A stretch of DNA of 7,877 nt from Gammaproteobacteria bacterium (lineage in GTDB: Bacteria; Pseudomonadota; Gammaproteobacteria; GCA-001735895). The stretch is from the NCBI GenBank assembly GCA_027293245.1, contig JAPUFZ010000255.1, positions 1 to 7,877 on the forward strand. The letters are read 5' to 3'. Below, in pieces: positions 1-6,535 of the stretch. The notes beneath the pieces are model-generated. The model ran no database searches. It was not told the DNA's origin and saw nothing but the letters and a program-made list of their open reading frames with translations. The position numbers and the translations under genes were made by a program. Position 1 is the stretch's first letter. Each line of letters opens with the position of its first letter.

Positions 1-110
1 GCAGCCATCAATATATCGCCTTCATTTTCACGATCCTCATCATCCATGATGACGACCATTTTTCCGGCCCTGATATCTTCGATACTATCTTTGGTACTAT
101 TCAGTTTCAT
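1..110 (-). CDS. ribBA: RibB domain N-terminus of 3,4-dihydroxy-2-butanone 4-phosphate synthase (ribBA/ribB), partial
   Basis: The 5' end of a gene that leaves the window at its left edge; 36 complete codons are visible from the ATG at 110-108. The peptide starts [17 protein letters not shown] and carries the RibB signature [11 protein letters not shown] at residues 22-32. That acidic loop binds magnesium and ribulose 5-phosphate. The enzyme makes the four-carbon unit of riboflavin. It is the last visible gene of the minus-strand rib cluster, 16 nt after the ribE stop. The gene order suggests the bifunctional RibBA form (RibB fused to a GTP cyclohydrolase II-like domain), but the second domain lies outside the window, so plain ribB is possible. 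There is no good Shine-Dalgarno; a short palindrome (114-128) sits where one is expected, so translation may be coupled to ribE. Confidence 0.9.
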   Translation of the reverse strand, partial: MKLNSTKDSIEDIRAGKMVVIMDDEDRENEGDILMA

Positions 111-113
111 TTT

Positions 114-128
114 GATAGCCCGGCTATC
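114..128. repeat. 15-nt palindrome at the ribE stop / ribBA ribosome-binding region
   Basis: The sequence GATAGCCCGGCTATC has perfect 7-bp arms around a single central base. It overlaps the ribE TGA and ends 3 nt before the ribBA ATG. A one-base centre cannot form a tight RNA hairpin with all seven pairs, but five pairs with a five-base loop are possible and would cover the ribosome-binding region. It could also be chance; no protein site is recognised. Confidence 0.4.
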
Positions 129-789
129 ATGATTTGATAAAACCTGATTTTAGCAGTGCAGCCATCAACTGCTTATCAGAAGTATTATTGGCGTCCGCCC
201 TGCCGCTGATCAGTCGCTCAAGATATCGAGCGATAATATCATCCTCGATATTAACCTGCGACTGAAGGCGATAATACTGAAACAGGGTCTTTTCACGCGT
301 ATGCGGCACTATATTGACCTCGAAGCGATTATTATCGACCCGGTTAACAGTCAGGCTGGTACCATCGATGGTAACAGAACCCTTCTCGGCAATATAATGC
401 TGGAGTCCAGGCGCCAGTTCAAATTTGTAGCGCATCGAACGTGCATCATTTTCCAACGCCACCACGGTTGCGAGACCATCAACATGACCGCTGACCAGAT
501 GACCACCCAGCGCAGTATTCAGTGTCAGGGCTTTTTCAAGGTTGACCGGACTACCCGATTGTAGCTGACCCAGACTAGTTTTATTCAATGTTTCCAGCGA
601 TACGTCGGCAACAAAACCATGTTTTTCCCAAACCACCGCTGTCAGACAAACACCGTTCACTGCAATACTATCCCCTGGCTCACAAGCCGATAATTCGAGG
701 TCACAGGTATCGATACCAATACGCATATCGCCGCCCTTGCTTTCGATAGAATCGACACTACCCAGCGCCTGTATGATGCCGGTAAACAT
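127..789 (-). CDS. ribE: Riboflavin synthase, alpha subunit
   Basis: A 220-residue protein, close to the usual 200-220 for the family. It catalyses the dismutation of two 6,7-dimethyl-8-ribityllumazine molecules to riboflavin and a pyrimidinedione, the last step of the pathway, in the cytoplasm. It opens with the invariant MFTGI. Two lumazine-binding barrels follow: the first has [10 protein letters not shown] (41-50) with the conserved Cys48, and [10 protein letters not shown] (96-105) with His102; the second repeats the pattern as [11 protein letters not shown] (138-148). The C-terminal helix ([14 protein letters not shown], 180-193) is typical of the trimerisation region. The ATG overlaps the ribD TGA by one base (TGATG), which implies translational coupling. 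The gene is called ribC in some Pseudomonas annotations. Confidence 0.97.
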   Translation of the reverse strand: MFTGIIQALGSVDSIESKGGDMRIGIDTCDLELSACEPGDSIAVNGVCLTAVVWEKHGFVADVSLETLNKTSLGQLQSGSPVNLEKALTLNTALGGHLVSGHVDGLATVVALENDARSMRYKFELAPGLQHYIAEKGSVTIDGTSLTVNRVDNNRFEVNIVPHTREKTLFQYYRLQSQVNIEDDIIARYLERLISGRADANNTSDKQLMAALLKSGFIKS

Positions 790-1916
790 CAGGCATTAAC
801 CTCTGATTTGAGTGACAGGGTTAAACGCATATCATCGCCTATCTTTCGCATCTGCTCGATACTACAGTGTACGCTATCGCTCATATGCGTTATTTCTCCG
901 AGGTCAAAAGCACCGCGTGACTGGCTGCCCATTAATTTTGGTGCCATATATATTATCATTTCGTCAACTAGTCGCTCCTGCAGCAGGGCCCCTGCAAGGT
1001 TTTGCCCGCATTCTGTATGTATTTCATTAATTTCCCGCTGCGCCAGATGGCACATCAATGCAGGCAAATTGATATGTCCATCCGCATCATCTTTGAGTAC
1101 CTCTACCCTGGCGCCAGCAGCTAGCAGGCGCTCTATATCCATGGGCTTACTATTCAGTGTGTAAATCCAGATCTCGCCACTGGTCTGGAATATTTTTTCG
1201 CGTCCGCATAATCGCAATTGCGCATCGACTATAACCCGCACCGGATGCCGCACTTCGATCACCTGCCCCAGATCCCGTTTGGTCAGACGTAAATTTAATG
1301 ATGGGTCGTCTTCGATTACGGTGCTAGCAGAAGTCAAGATGGCCGAACATCTCGCTCTCAACAACTGTACATCTTTGCGTGCGGCCTCCCCGCTAATCCA
1401 CAGGCTAGTGCCATTTTTCAGCGCTGTACGACCATCCAGCGAGATTGCCATCTTCAGGCGTACGAAGGGACGCCCGCTTTCCATGCGTAAGATAAAACCA
1501 GGGTTCAAGGCCCTGCTCTCGGTCTCCAGAACTCCCTGGACTACTTCGATGCCGGCTGCCTCAAGACTGGCGACTCCCGCACCGGCGACAACTGGATTGG
1601 GATCCTGCATCGCAATGATCACACGCCTGGGCCTGAGTTTGATCAATTCGTCGACACAGGGTGGGGTGCGTCCCTGGTGCGAACAGGGTTCAAGTGTCAC
1701 ATAGAAATCGCTGCCGACGGGTACTCGAGCGCTTTGGATCGCTCTTATTTCAGCGTGCGGTCCGCCGGCGAACTCGTGCCAGCCCTGCGCAACCAGTTTC
1801 TCATCGTTAATAACAACACAACCGACGCGCGGGTTTGGATGCGTCGAATAAAGTCCATTACGCGCGAGTCGTAAGGCTTGCGCCATCCAGTATTGGTGAT
1901 TCAAAGGCTGGGTCAA
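789..1916 (-). CDS. ribD: Bifunctional diaminohydroxyphosphoribosylaminopyrimidine deaminase / 5-amino-6-(5-phosphoribosylamino)uracil reductase
   Basis: A 375-residue enzyme that deaminates and then reduces the pyrimidine intermediate in riboflavin synthesis. Residues 1-145 are the cytidine-deaminase-like domain: the zinc site is His54-Ala-Glu56 plus Cys78 and Cys87 in TLEPCSHQGRTPPC. Residues 150-370 are the NADPH-dependent reductase, with KMAISLDGRTA (155-165), the SAILTSASTVIEDDPSL region (191-207) and TECGQNLAGALL (301-312). The start is TTG at 1916: it places the conserved QYWMAQAL block about eight residues in, as in E. coli RibD, and GAGGAG (1933-1928) in the last nrdR codons lies 11 nt upstream as ribosome-binding site. 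The first ATG, at codon 11, would cut into conserved sequence. The gene begins 5 nt after the nrdR stop and overlaps ribE by one base. Confidence 0.96.
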   Translation of the reverse strand: MTQPLNHQYWMAQALRLARNGLYSTHPNPRVGCVVINDEKLVAQGWHEFAGGPHAEIRAIQSARVPVGSDFYVTLEPCSHQGRTPPCVDELIKLRPRRVIIAMQDPNPVVAGAGVASLEAAGIEVVQGVLETESRALNPGFILRMESGRPFVRLKMAISLDGRTALKNGTSLWISGEAARKDVQLLRARCSAILTSASTVIEDDPSLNLRLTKRDLGQVIEVRHPVRVIVDAQLRLCGREKIFQTSGEIWIYTLNSKPMDIERLLAAGARVEVLKDDADGHINLPALMCHLAQREINEIHTECGQNLAGALLQERLVDEMIIYMAPKLMGSQSRGAFDLGEITHMSDSVHCSIEQMRKIGDDMRLTLSLKSEVNA

Positions 1917-1921
1917 AGAGA

Positions 1922-2425
1922 CTAGGACTCCTCGTCGATCAACGGTACCTGTCTACGTTGCATCTCGGGGGTGGGTTCAGATTCCAGGGTTTTGATGACT
2001 TCTTCGAAGGCCTGGATATCTTCAAAGCTGAGATAAACCGAAGCAAATCGAATATAGGCAACATGATCCAGACGTTGGAGCTCACGCATGACCATATCAC
2101 CAATTTTTCGCGACGAAATCTCACGTGATTCGATACTGACCAATTGTTTCTTTATATGACTGATCGCATCTTCGATTTGCTCGGCCGATACCGGCCTTTT
2201 CTCCAGTGCACGCAGCATACCGCTGCGTAAACGTAACTCGTCAAATGCATCACGGCTACCATCGTTCTTGATTACCATCGGCATGTTCAGGATCGGTGAC
2301 TCATAGGTAGTAAACCGAGTTTCGCAAGATACGCACTCCCTGCGGCGACGCACCTGGATTGACTCCTGGGCCAGTCTTGAATCAACCACCCTGGTATCAG
2401 GGGTACCGCAGAAAGGGCATTTCAT
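1922..2425 (-). CDS. nrdR: Transcriptional repressor NrdR
   Basis: A 167-residue cytoplasmic regulator that represses ribonucleotide reductase genes according to bound ATP/dATP. The N-terminal zinc ribbon has Cys3, Cys6, Cys31 and Cys34 (MKCPFCGTPDTRVVDSR and ECVSCETRFTTYE), with a basic RRRR patch at 26-29 for DNA contact. An ATP-cone domain follows (about 49-139), including VIKNDGSRDAFD and YIRFASVYLSFEDIQAF. The length is slightly above the common 150-160 because of a charged tail (about 145-167) that also encodes the ribD ribosome-binding site. Start ATG at 2425 has AGG about 10 nt upstream. It sits between glyA and ribD, the common gammaproteobacterial position. No nrd genes are in the window, so its targets lie elsewhere. 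Confidence 0.97.
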   Translation of the reverse strand: MKCPFCGTPDTRVVDSRLAQESIQVRRRRECVSCETRFTTYESPILNMPMVIKNDGSRDAFDELRLRSGMLRALEKRPVSAEQIEDAISHIKKQLVSIESREISSRKIGDMVMRELQRLDHVAYIRFASVYLSFEDIQAFEEVIKTLESEPTPEMQRRQVPLIDEES

Positions 2426-2450
2426 TTTGTCTTACCTGGAAGTCGGCTTA

Positions 2451-2468
2451 GCCCGGAAAAGTCCGGGC
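2451..2468. repeat. Perfect 7-bp stem-loop in the glyA-nrdR gap
   Basis: GCCCGGA (2451-2457) and TCCGGGC (2462-2468) pair perfectly across a four-base loop. It is GC-rich and stable but has no T-run on either strand, so it is not a standard intrinsic terminator. In the glyA-nrdR transcript it lies about 25 nt before the nrdR ATG. It may stabilise the glyA 3' end or adjust nrdR expression; this role is inferred from position only. Confidence 0.6.
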
Positions 2469-2495
2469 CGTGGTAGGCACAGTCATGTCGATTCG

Positions 2496-2523
2496 CCGGG
2501 GTCTGACCAACCTTTAGCCCCGG
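2496..2523. repeat. Inverted repeat overlapping the glyA stop codon
   Basis: CCGGGG (2496-2501) and CCCCGG (2518-2523) are perfect 6-bp arms with a 16-base loop; the glyA TAA (2516-2514) lies in the loop. Within it GGTCTGACC (2500-2508) is a smaller palindrome that could compete with the larger stem. There is no T-run, so it is a weak terminator at best. Together with the hairpin at 2451-2468 it makes two structured elements in the 88-nt gap. Confidence 0.4.
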
Positions 2524-3770
2524 TATACCGGTAGACGTTGACAGATTTCCTGCACCTTTCCTTTGACCACCGCGATAACATCCTCGTTATCGATATCATC
2601 AAGAATGTCGCAGATCCAGTTCGCCAGGTCACGAGACTCCGCTTCATTGAATCCACGAGTGGTTATTGCGGGGGACCCAATACGCAGGCCTGAAGTGACA
2701 AATGGCGACTGAGGATCATTCGGGACCGAATTTTTGTTAACCGTAATATTGGCCCGACTCAATGCAGCATCGGCGGCTTTACCGGTCAGGTCCTTGCTGA
2801 TCAATGACAACAGAAAAAGATGATTATCGGTACCGCCGGAAACGATATCATAACCACGTTCGATGAAGGTTTCGGCCATTGCATTGGCGTTGACCAGTAC
2901 CTGCTTCTGATAGTCGACAAAATCATCGCTCATGGCTTCCTTGAAGGCGACTGCTTTGGCCGCGATGACATGCATTAATGGCCCACCCTGGGTACCCGGA
3001 AAAACCATCGAACTCAATTTTTTCTCAATCTCGGGGTTTGATCTGGCCAGTATTATCCCGCCCCGGGGTCCGCGTAATGTTTTATGCGTGGTACTGGTAC
3101 AGACGTCCGCTATTGCAACCGGGCTGGGGTAACATCCAGTCGCGACCAATCCAGCCACATGCGCCATATCAACAAACAGGTAGGCACCCACCGAGTCGGC
3201 GATCTCTCGAAAACGCTGCCAGTCAACCACACGTGAATAGGCTGAGAACCCGGCCACGATCATCTTCGGTTGATGTTGTTTGGCCAACGCTTCAACCTCT
3301 TCATAATCAATTTCACCAGTCTCGAGGTTGAGACCATATTGCACGGCGTTGAACAATTTACCGGAAAAATTGACTTTCGAGCCATGCGTCAGGTGACCAC
3401 CGTCGGACAGGCTCATACCCAGTATCGTCTCGCCTGCGTTCACCAGTGCGAAATAAACCGCGGCATTGGCCTGCGAACCTGAATGCGGCTGAACGTTAGC
3501 ATAATCAGCATTAAACAATTTCTTAACTCGTTCGATTGCCAGGTCTTCGGCAACATCGACGTACTCGCAACCGCCGTAGTAGCGCTTCGAAGGATAACCC
3601 TCGGCATACTTGTTAGTAAGCACCGAACCCTGTGCCTGCATCACCCGTGGACTGGTATAATTCTCTGATGCGATCAATTCGATATGATCTTCCTGACGCG
3701 AAACCTCACCCTGCATTGCTGCCCACAGATCGGGGTCGAAATCTGCAATATTCATTGAATTGGAAAACAT
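2514..3770 (-). CDS. glyA: Serine hydroxymethyltransferase
   Basis: A 418-residue PLP enzyme that interconverts serine and glycine and charges tetrahydrofolate with a one-carbon unit; cytoplasmic. The sequence follows E. coli GlyA closely over its whole length. Landmarks are [20 protein letters not shown] (29-48), [11 protein letters not shown] (60-70), [13 protein letters not shown] (94-106), the PLP contacts Asp201 and His204 in FVDMAHVAG, and the Schiff-base Lys230 in [13 protein letters not shown] chose the ATG at 3770 ([11 protein letters not shown]) because GAGG lies 8 nt upstream and the N-terminus then matches E. coli in length. The frame stays open upstream to a GTG at 3842, but those 24 extra residues are unlike the family. 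An internal ATG at 3755 has no ribosome-binding site. It is the first gene of the minus-strand operon into nrdR and rib. Confidence 0.97.
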   Translation of the reverse strand: MFSNSMNIADFDPDLWAAMQGEVSRQEDHIELIASENYTSPRVMQAQGSVLTNKYAEGYPSKRYYGGCEYVDVAEDLAIERVKKLFNADYANVQPHSGSQANAAVYFALVNAGETILGMSLSDGGHLTHGSKVNFSGKLFNAVQYGLNLETGEIDYEEVEALAKQHQPKMIVAGFSAYSRVVDWQRFREIADSVGAYLFVDMAHVAGLVATGCYPSPVAIADVCTSTTHKTLRGPRGGIILARSNPEIEKKLSSMVFPGTQGGPLMHVIAAKAVAFKEAMSDDFVDYQKQVLVNANAMAETFIERGYDIVSGGTDNHLFLLSLISKDLTGKAADAALSRANITVNKNSVPNDPQSPFVTSGLRIGSPAITTRGFNEAESRDLANWICDILDDIDNEDVIAVVKGKVQEICQRLPVYRG

Positions 3771-3950
3771 CAGTCCATCCTCGGGAGAAAAAGAAGGCGA
3801 TTGTACAAAACCGTCCGCCAAGAAGCACGTAAAACACGACACAAACGGTCATATTATCGGCATTATTGCTTGATTTCGAGTCGATCGCCCGCATATCAAC
3901 GGTAACGACCTTCGAGTATGGATAAGCCCTTGTTTTCCAGACCTGAAGCC
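3771..3950 (-). promoter_or_regulatory. glyA leader, probable operon promoter region
   Basis: A gene-free 180 nt between the glyA start and the inverted-repeat element upstream; the operon promoter most likely lies here. Two minus-strand -10-like hexamers are visible: TACAAT (3805-3800) and GATAAT (3858-3853). Neither has a convincing -35 at 16-18 bp, so neither is called as the promoter. The ribosome-binding site GAGG (3782-3779) is clear. No PurR or MetR box and no riboswitch was recognised. Confidence 0.35.
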
Positions 3951-3972
3951 AGCAGTCTGTCGGACTTAGGGA
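3951..3972 (+). repeat. Left terminal inverted repeat (22 bp) of the MITE-like element
   Basis: This is the exact reverse complement of 4140-4161. The match stops at the next base on both sides. A short direct repeat CTCCTGCAT (3991-3999 and 4008-4016) and a palindrome CTGCATCCATGCAG (4011-4024) follow in the left spacer and are not mirrored on the right. Confidence 0.85.
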
Positions 3973-4139
3973 GAATCTACTCGACAATTGCTCCTGCATT
4001 GTTCTACCTCCTGCATCCATGCAGTCGTGCGCTGGTGGGAGAGTGGCCCATATTTCCCCGATTTATCGTTGCGTAGGATCCACTATGCGCCTCAAAATCA
4101 GAAAAATCTGGTCTCACTCTCCCACCATGCTCGCTACGA

Positions 4140-4161
4140 TCCCTAAGTCCGACAGACTGCT
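4140..4161 (-). repeat. Right terminal inverted repeat (22 bp) of the MITE-like element
   Basis: This is the exact reverse complement of 3951-3972. It ends 31 nt from the ampG stop codon. Confidence 0.85.
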
Positions 4162-4162
4162 A

Positions 4163-4175
4163 GAATGACTCATTC
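4163..4175. repeat. 13-nt palindrome beside the element, downstream of ampG
   Basis: GAATGACTCATTC has perfect 6-bp arms around one central base. It starts one base after the right inverted repeat and lies 17 nt past the ampG stop on the minus strand. It could be a protein-binding site, part of the insertion target, or chance; there is no T-run to suggest a terminator. Confidence 0.3.
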
Positions 4176-4192
4176 CACCGAACCGAAGCCGT

Positions 4193-5146
4193 TTACGCCA
4201 GCTTGAAGGAGAACTGGTAACGTCGGGCCGCAACCAGGATTAAAAGCAGTACCGGAATTCCCATCAGCGCAGTCAGCAGGAAGAAATTAGAATACCCGAC
4301 CGCGTCTACCATGGTGCCCGAGTAACCACCCAGTATTTTCGGTAACAGTGTCATCAGCGAAGTAAATATTGCAAATTGCATCGCGGTGAAGGATATGTTG
4401 GTGAGGCTGGACAGAAAGGCTACGAAAGCGGCGCTGGCAATCCCGGCAGATAGATTATCCGCCGAAATAACGATATAAAGCCAGGTGATATCGTAGCCTT
4501 TCGAGGCCAGTATCATAAACATCAGGTTAGTCGCTGCCGATAGCACTGCCCCCAGAAACAAAACCCGCATAACACCATGGCGCATAGACAGTATGCCGCC
4601 GAGAAAACCACCGATTATGGTCATCAACACACCAAAAATTTTTACCGCAGTGGCAATTTCATTCTTGCTGAAGCCCATATCCAGATAAAAAATATTCGAT
4701 ATTACACCGAGTACGATATCTGATATGCGATAGAGGCCGATCAGGGCGAGCAATAACCAGGCCAGGGACAGGCCGTAGCGCTCGAAGAAATCTCGCACCG
4801 GCATAATGTAAGTCTGCTCGAGCATCGGATAGTCGACCAATCCAACTTTAATCAGGCTGATTGCCAGAAACCAGGCAACCAGGATTGCGCCAGCCAGGCG
4901 CAGGCACTCGACAATAAATCCAGCCAGAAATTGATTCGCAAATATATGGCCCAGACTGGTTTTGGCCAGGCCTGCCAGTTCACCACTGAAGTAGAAACAG
5001 GCCACGAAACCGCCAACGGCCGCCAGAAACAACAGCACAAAACGGCCATAAGCCATGGCACTATAGGTGTATGAACGCAGCGCAGTATGATCGGGTTCCC
5101 TGATAATCAAAGTGGTCGTCACGCCGACCAACATGGCTAATGCCAT
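4193..5146 (-). CDS. C-terminal AmpG fragment (possible separate reading frame)
   Basis: A 317-residue open frame after the internal stop, starting at the first in-frame ATG. It begins inside what would be transmembrane helix 6 and contains the remaining helices, for example about 36-53, 74-99, 128-150, 168-186, 193-213, 221-243 and 287-307. The motif YRISDIVLGVISNIFYLDMG (139-158) is AmpG-like. No ribosome-binding site precedes the ATG, and the nearest upstream stop is 27 nt away, so it would need re-initiation. It is more probably the dead 3' part of one gene. Confidence 0.45.
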   Translation of the reverse strand: MALAMLVGVTTTLIIREPDHTALRSYTYSAMAYGRFVLLFLAAVGGFVACFYFSGELAGLAKTSLGHIFANQFLAGFIVECLRLAGAILVAWFLAISLIKVGLVDYPMLEQTYIMPVRDFFERYGLSLAWLLLALIGLYRISDIVLGVISNIFYLDMGFSKNEIATAVKIFGVLMTIIGGFLGGILSMRHGVMRVLFLGAVLSAATNLMFMILASKGYDITWLYIVISADNLSAGIASAAFVAFLSSLTNISFTAMQFAIFTSLMTLLPKILGGYSGTMVDAVGYSNFFLLTALMGIPVLLLILVAARRYQFSFKLA

Positions 5147-5173
5147 CAGAATATAGGAATATTGCCATGCCTG

Positions 5174-5752
5174 TTAAACATAAGCATTACTGGTTGAGCC
5201 AAACCAGCTGGCCAGGTAAATCGAACCTGCTCCCGACAGCAGCATGCCAATTCGGTATCCGGCAATATAGGTCGCCGACATCAGCGCCTGCAATTCAACT
5301 TCGGCCGACTCGATTCGGTAGGCATCGATCACTATGTCCTGTGTCGCCGCCGCGAAACCGAGCAAAACCGCCGCGTATGCCATTATCGTCAGGCTACCAC
5401 TACCCGTTTGCGGATCAACAGTGGTAATCAAAACCAGCGCGGTAATGATCAATAGCTGCGCCAGTAGCATCCAGGCTCGTCTTCTACCCATGACTCGGGT
5501 TAGCCATGGCAACGGTAATTGATCGACCAGTGGTGCCCAGACGAACTTGAATGAATAGCCCAGTGCGGCCCAACTGAAATAAGTCACTACCGCTCGCTCA
5601 ACCCCGGCTTCGCTTAACCACAGACCCAGCGAAGAAAAAATCAGCAGCAGTGGGATACCGGCAGAGAAGCCCAGAAACAACATGGTCACTACCCGGGGAT
5701 GGCTAAATGCGCCCAGCGTCTCTAGCCAGCTAGCTTGCCTGATATGGTTCAT
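5174..5752 (-). CDS. N-terminal AmpG fragment (truncated by nonsense codon)
   Basis: A 192-residue product if translation ends at the TAA. It has about five hydrophobic helices (about 22-44, 54-75, 93-112, 120-138, 158-184) with the basic MGRRRAW loop between helices 2 and 3 as in major facilitators. The cut falls just before helix 6, so this is not a natural 6+6 domain split, and the fragment alone is unlikely to transport. Confidence 0.5.
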   Translation of the reverse strand: MNHIRQASWLETLGAFSHPRVVTMLFLGFSAGIPLLLIFSSLGLWLSEAGVERAVVTYFSWAALGYSFKFVWAPLVDQLPLPWLTRVMGRRRAWMLLAQLLIITALVLITTVDPQTGSGSLTIMAYAAVLLGFAAATQDIVIDAYRIESAEVELQALMSATYIAGYRIGMLLSGAGSIYLASWFGSTSNAYV

Positions 5753-6535
5753 TTAATTAATAACCAGGTCGAAGTCATAATCCAGAATCAGTGGCGCATG
5801 ATCGGAAAAGCGGCCTTGTTTGTAAATTGAAGCACTGCGGATGGAATCTTTCAGGCCCGGCGTCACAATTTGATAATCAATGCGCCAACCCACGTTGTTA
5901 GCCCAGGACTGACCGCGATTCGACCACCAGGTGTATTGTTCTTCACGCGGGTCAACCACTCGAAAGGCATCAACATATCCCACTCGATCAAACAGATCGG
6001 TCAACCATGCCCTCTCCTCGGGCAAAAAGCCTGAATTTTTCTGGTTCGAGCGCCAGTTTTTCAGATCGATATTCTGATGCGCTATGTTCCAGTCACCACA
6101 GATGATAAATTCCCGGCGCTTACGCCGTAAGGCCTGCAGGTGCAGCAGGAAACTATCCATAAACCGAAACTTAGATTCCCGTCGATGATCACCCGAGGAC
6201 CCCGAAGGTGCGTACAACGAAATAACTGAAACATTACGATAACGATATTCGATGTATCGTCCCTCATTATCGAATTCAGACTCACCGAAGCCACGAATAA
6301 CCTGTAGCGGTTGCTGCAGGCTGTAAATCGCCGTACCGCTATAGCCTTTTTTCAGGGCATCATAATAGTTACAGACGTATGATTGCGGATAAAATATCGG
6401 ATCCTGCAATTGATCGACCTGTGCTCTGGTTTCCTGCAGACAAACAAAATCAGCGCCCTGATTTGCCAGCCACTCAAAAAATCCTTTGCGCGATGCAGCG
6501 CGTATACCATTGGTGTTGATCGATATCACGCGCAT
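5753..6535 (-). CDS. xth: Exodeoxyribonuclease III / Crc-family protein with intact catalytic residues
   Basis: A 260-residue member of the exonuclease-endonuclease-phosphatase fold, normally an AP endonuclease and 3'-5' exonuclease in base-excision repair. All expected catalytic residues are visible: Asn7 (SINTNGIR), Glu35 (LQETR), Tyr108 (SLYAPSG), Asp148 and Asn150 (CGDWNIAHQNIDLKNW), Asp220 (NVGWRIDYQ), and Asp245-His246 (FSDHAPLILDY). Its overall pattern (SKFRFMDSF, RRKRREFI, GFLPEERAWL) and its place divergent from pyrE match Pseudomonas Crc, the catabolite repression control protein. Crc, as I recall it, has lost several of these residues. So this is probably a Crc-type homologue that is still a nuclease; any Hfq-linked role is unknown. 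ATG at 6535 has AGGGA 9 nt upstream. Its stop touches the ampG ATG, so the two genes form an operon. Confidence 0.93.
   Translation of the reverse strand: MRVISINTNGIRAASRKGFFEWLANQGADFVCLQETRAQVDQLQDPIFYPQSYVCNYYDALKKGYSGTAIYSLQQPLQVIRGFGESEFDNEGRYIEYRYRNVSVISLYAPSGSSGDHRRESKFRFMDSFLLHLQALRRKRREFIICGDWNIAHQNIDLKNWRSNQKNSGFLPEERAWLTDLFDRVGYVDAFRVVDPREEQYTWWSNRGQSWANNVGWRIDYQIVTPGLKDSIRSASIYKQGRFSDHAPLILDYDFDLVIN

Larger units (their letters stand above)
3951..4161. mobile_element. MITE-like element with 22-bp terminal inverted repeats
   Basis: A 211-bp unit bounded by perfect 22-bp inverted repeats at 3951-3972 and 4140-4161; most of the arm reads CAGTCTGTCGGACTTAGG. Inside is a second palindrome, with perfect 13-bp arms TGGTGGGAGAGTG (4033-4045) and CACTCTCCCACCA (4115-4127) and a roughly symmetric core: GATTT 4060-4064 with AAATC 4095-4099, and GCGTAG 4071-4076 with CTATGCGC 4083-4090. 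It holds no coding capacity, so it fits a miniature inverted-repeat transposable element moved by a transposase elsewhere. If the ends are taken as CAG...CTG (3953-4159), the four-base flanks are CCAG and CTAG, an imperfect 3/4 match, so a target-site duplication is not proven. It lies between the ampG stop and the glyA leader and could act as a large transcript hairpin. A chromosomal repeat family with another role is the alternative. Confidence 0.7.
4193..5752 (-). pseudogene. ampG: AmpG-family muropeptide permease, interrupted by an in-frame TAA
   Basis: The frame runs from ATG 5752 to TAA 4195-4193 with 518 sense codons and one internal TAA at codon 193 (5176-5174). There is no frameshift: residues before the stop (GSTSNAYV) and after it (QAWQYSYILMALAM) are in the same frame and read as one continuous transporter. 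AmpG is an inner-membrane major facilitator that imports GlcNAc-anhydroMurNAc muropeptides for cell-wall recycling. Family landmarks include GFSAGIPLLL (28-37), WAPLVDQLPLPWL (72-84), the QDIVIDAYRIE motif (138-148) and, in the second part, DNLSAGIASAAFVAFL. Both halves look otherwise well conserved, so the stop is recent, a sequencing error, or read through. CAA to TAA is the simplest single change. The start abuts the upstream xth stop with no gap (TAAATG). Confidence 0.85.

Noticed and set aside
111..126. FMN riboswitch before ribBA
   Set aside because: Only 16 nt separate ribE and ribBA, far too short for an RFN element, and none of its conserved blocks is visible in the other gaps.
3771..3842. 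24-residue N-terminal extension of GlyA from a GTG at 3842
   Set aside because: The ATG at 3770 has a good ribosome-binding site and matches the family N-terminus; the extension does not resemble GlyA.
3706..4020. Minus-strand frame of about 104 codons overlapping the glyA start and the element
   Set aside because: It runs through the terminal repeat and the glyA 5' end in another frame, and has no family resemblance or ribosome-binding site.
3951..4161. Bidirectional intrinsic terminator or attC-type integron site
   Set aside because: No T-runs flank the stems, and there is no integrase, gene cassette or attC core-site pattern; perfect terminal repeats fit a MITE better.
5140..5180. Frameshift between the two ampG parts
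   Set aside because: The two parts are in the same frame (5752 to 5146 is a multiple of three) and separated only by TAA plus nine sense codons.
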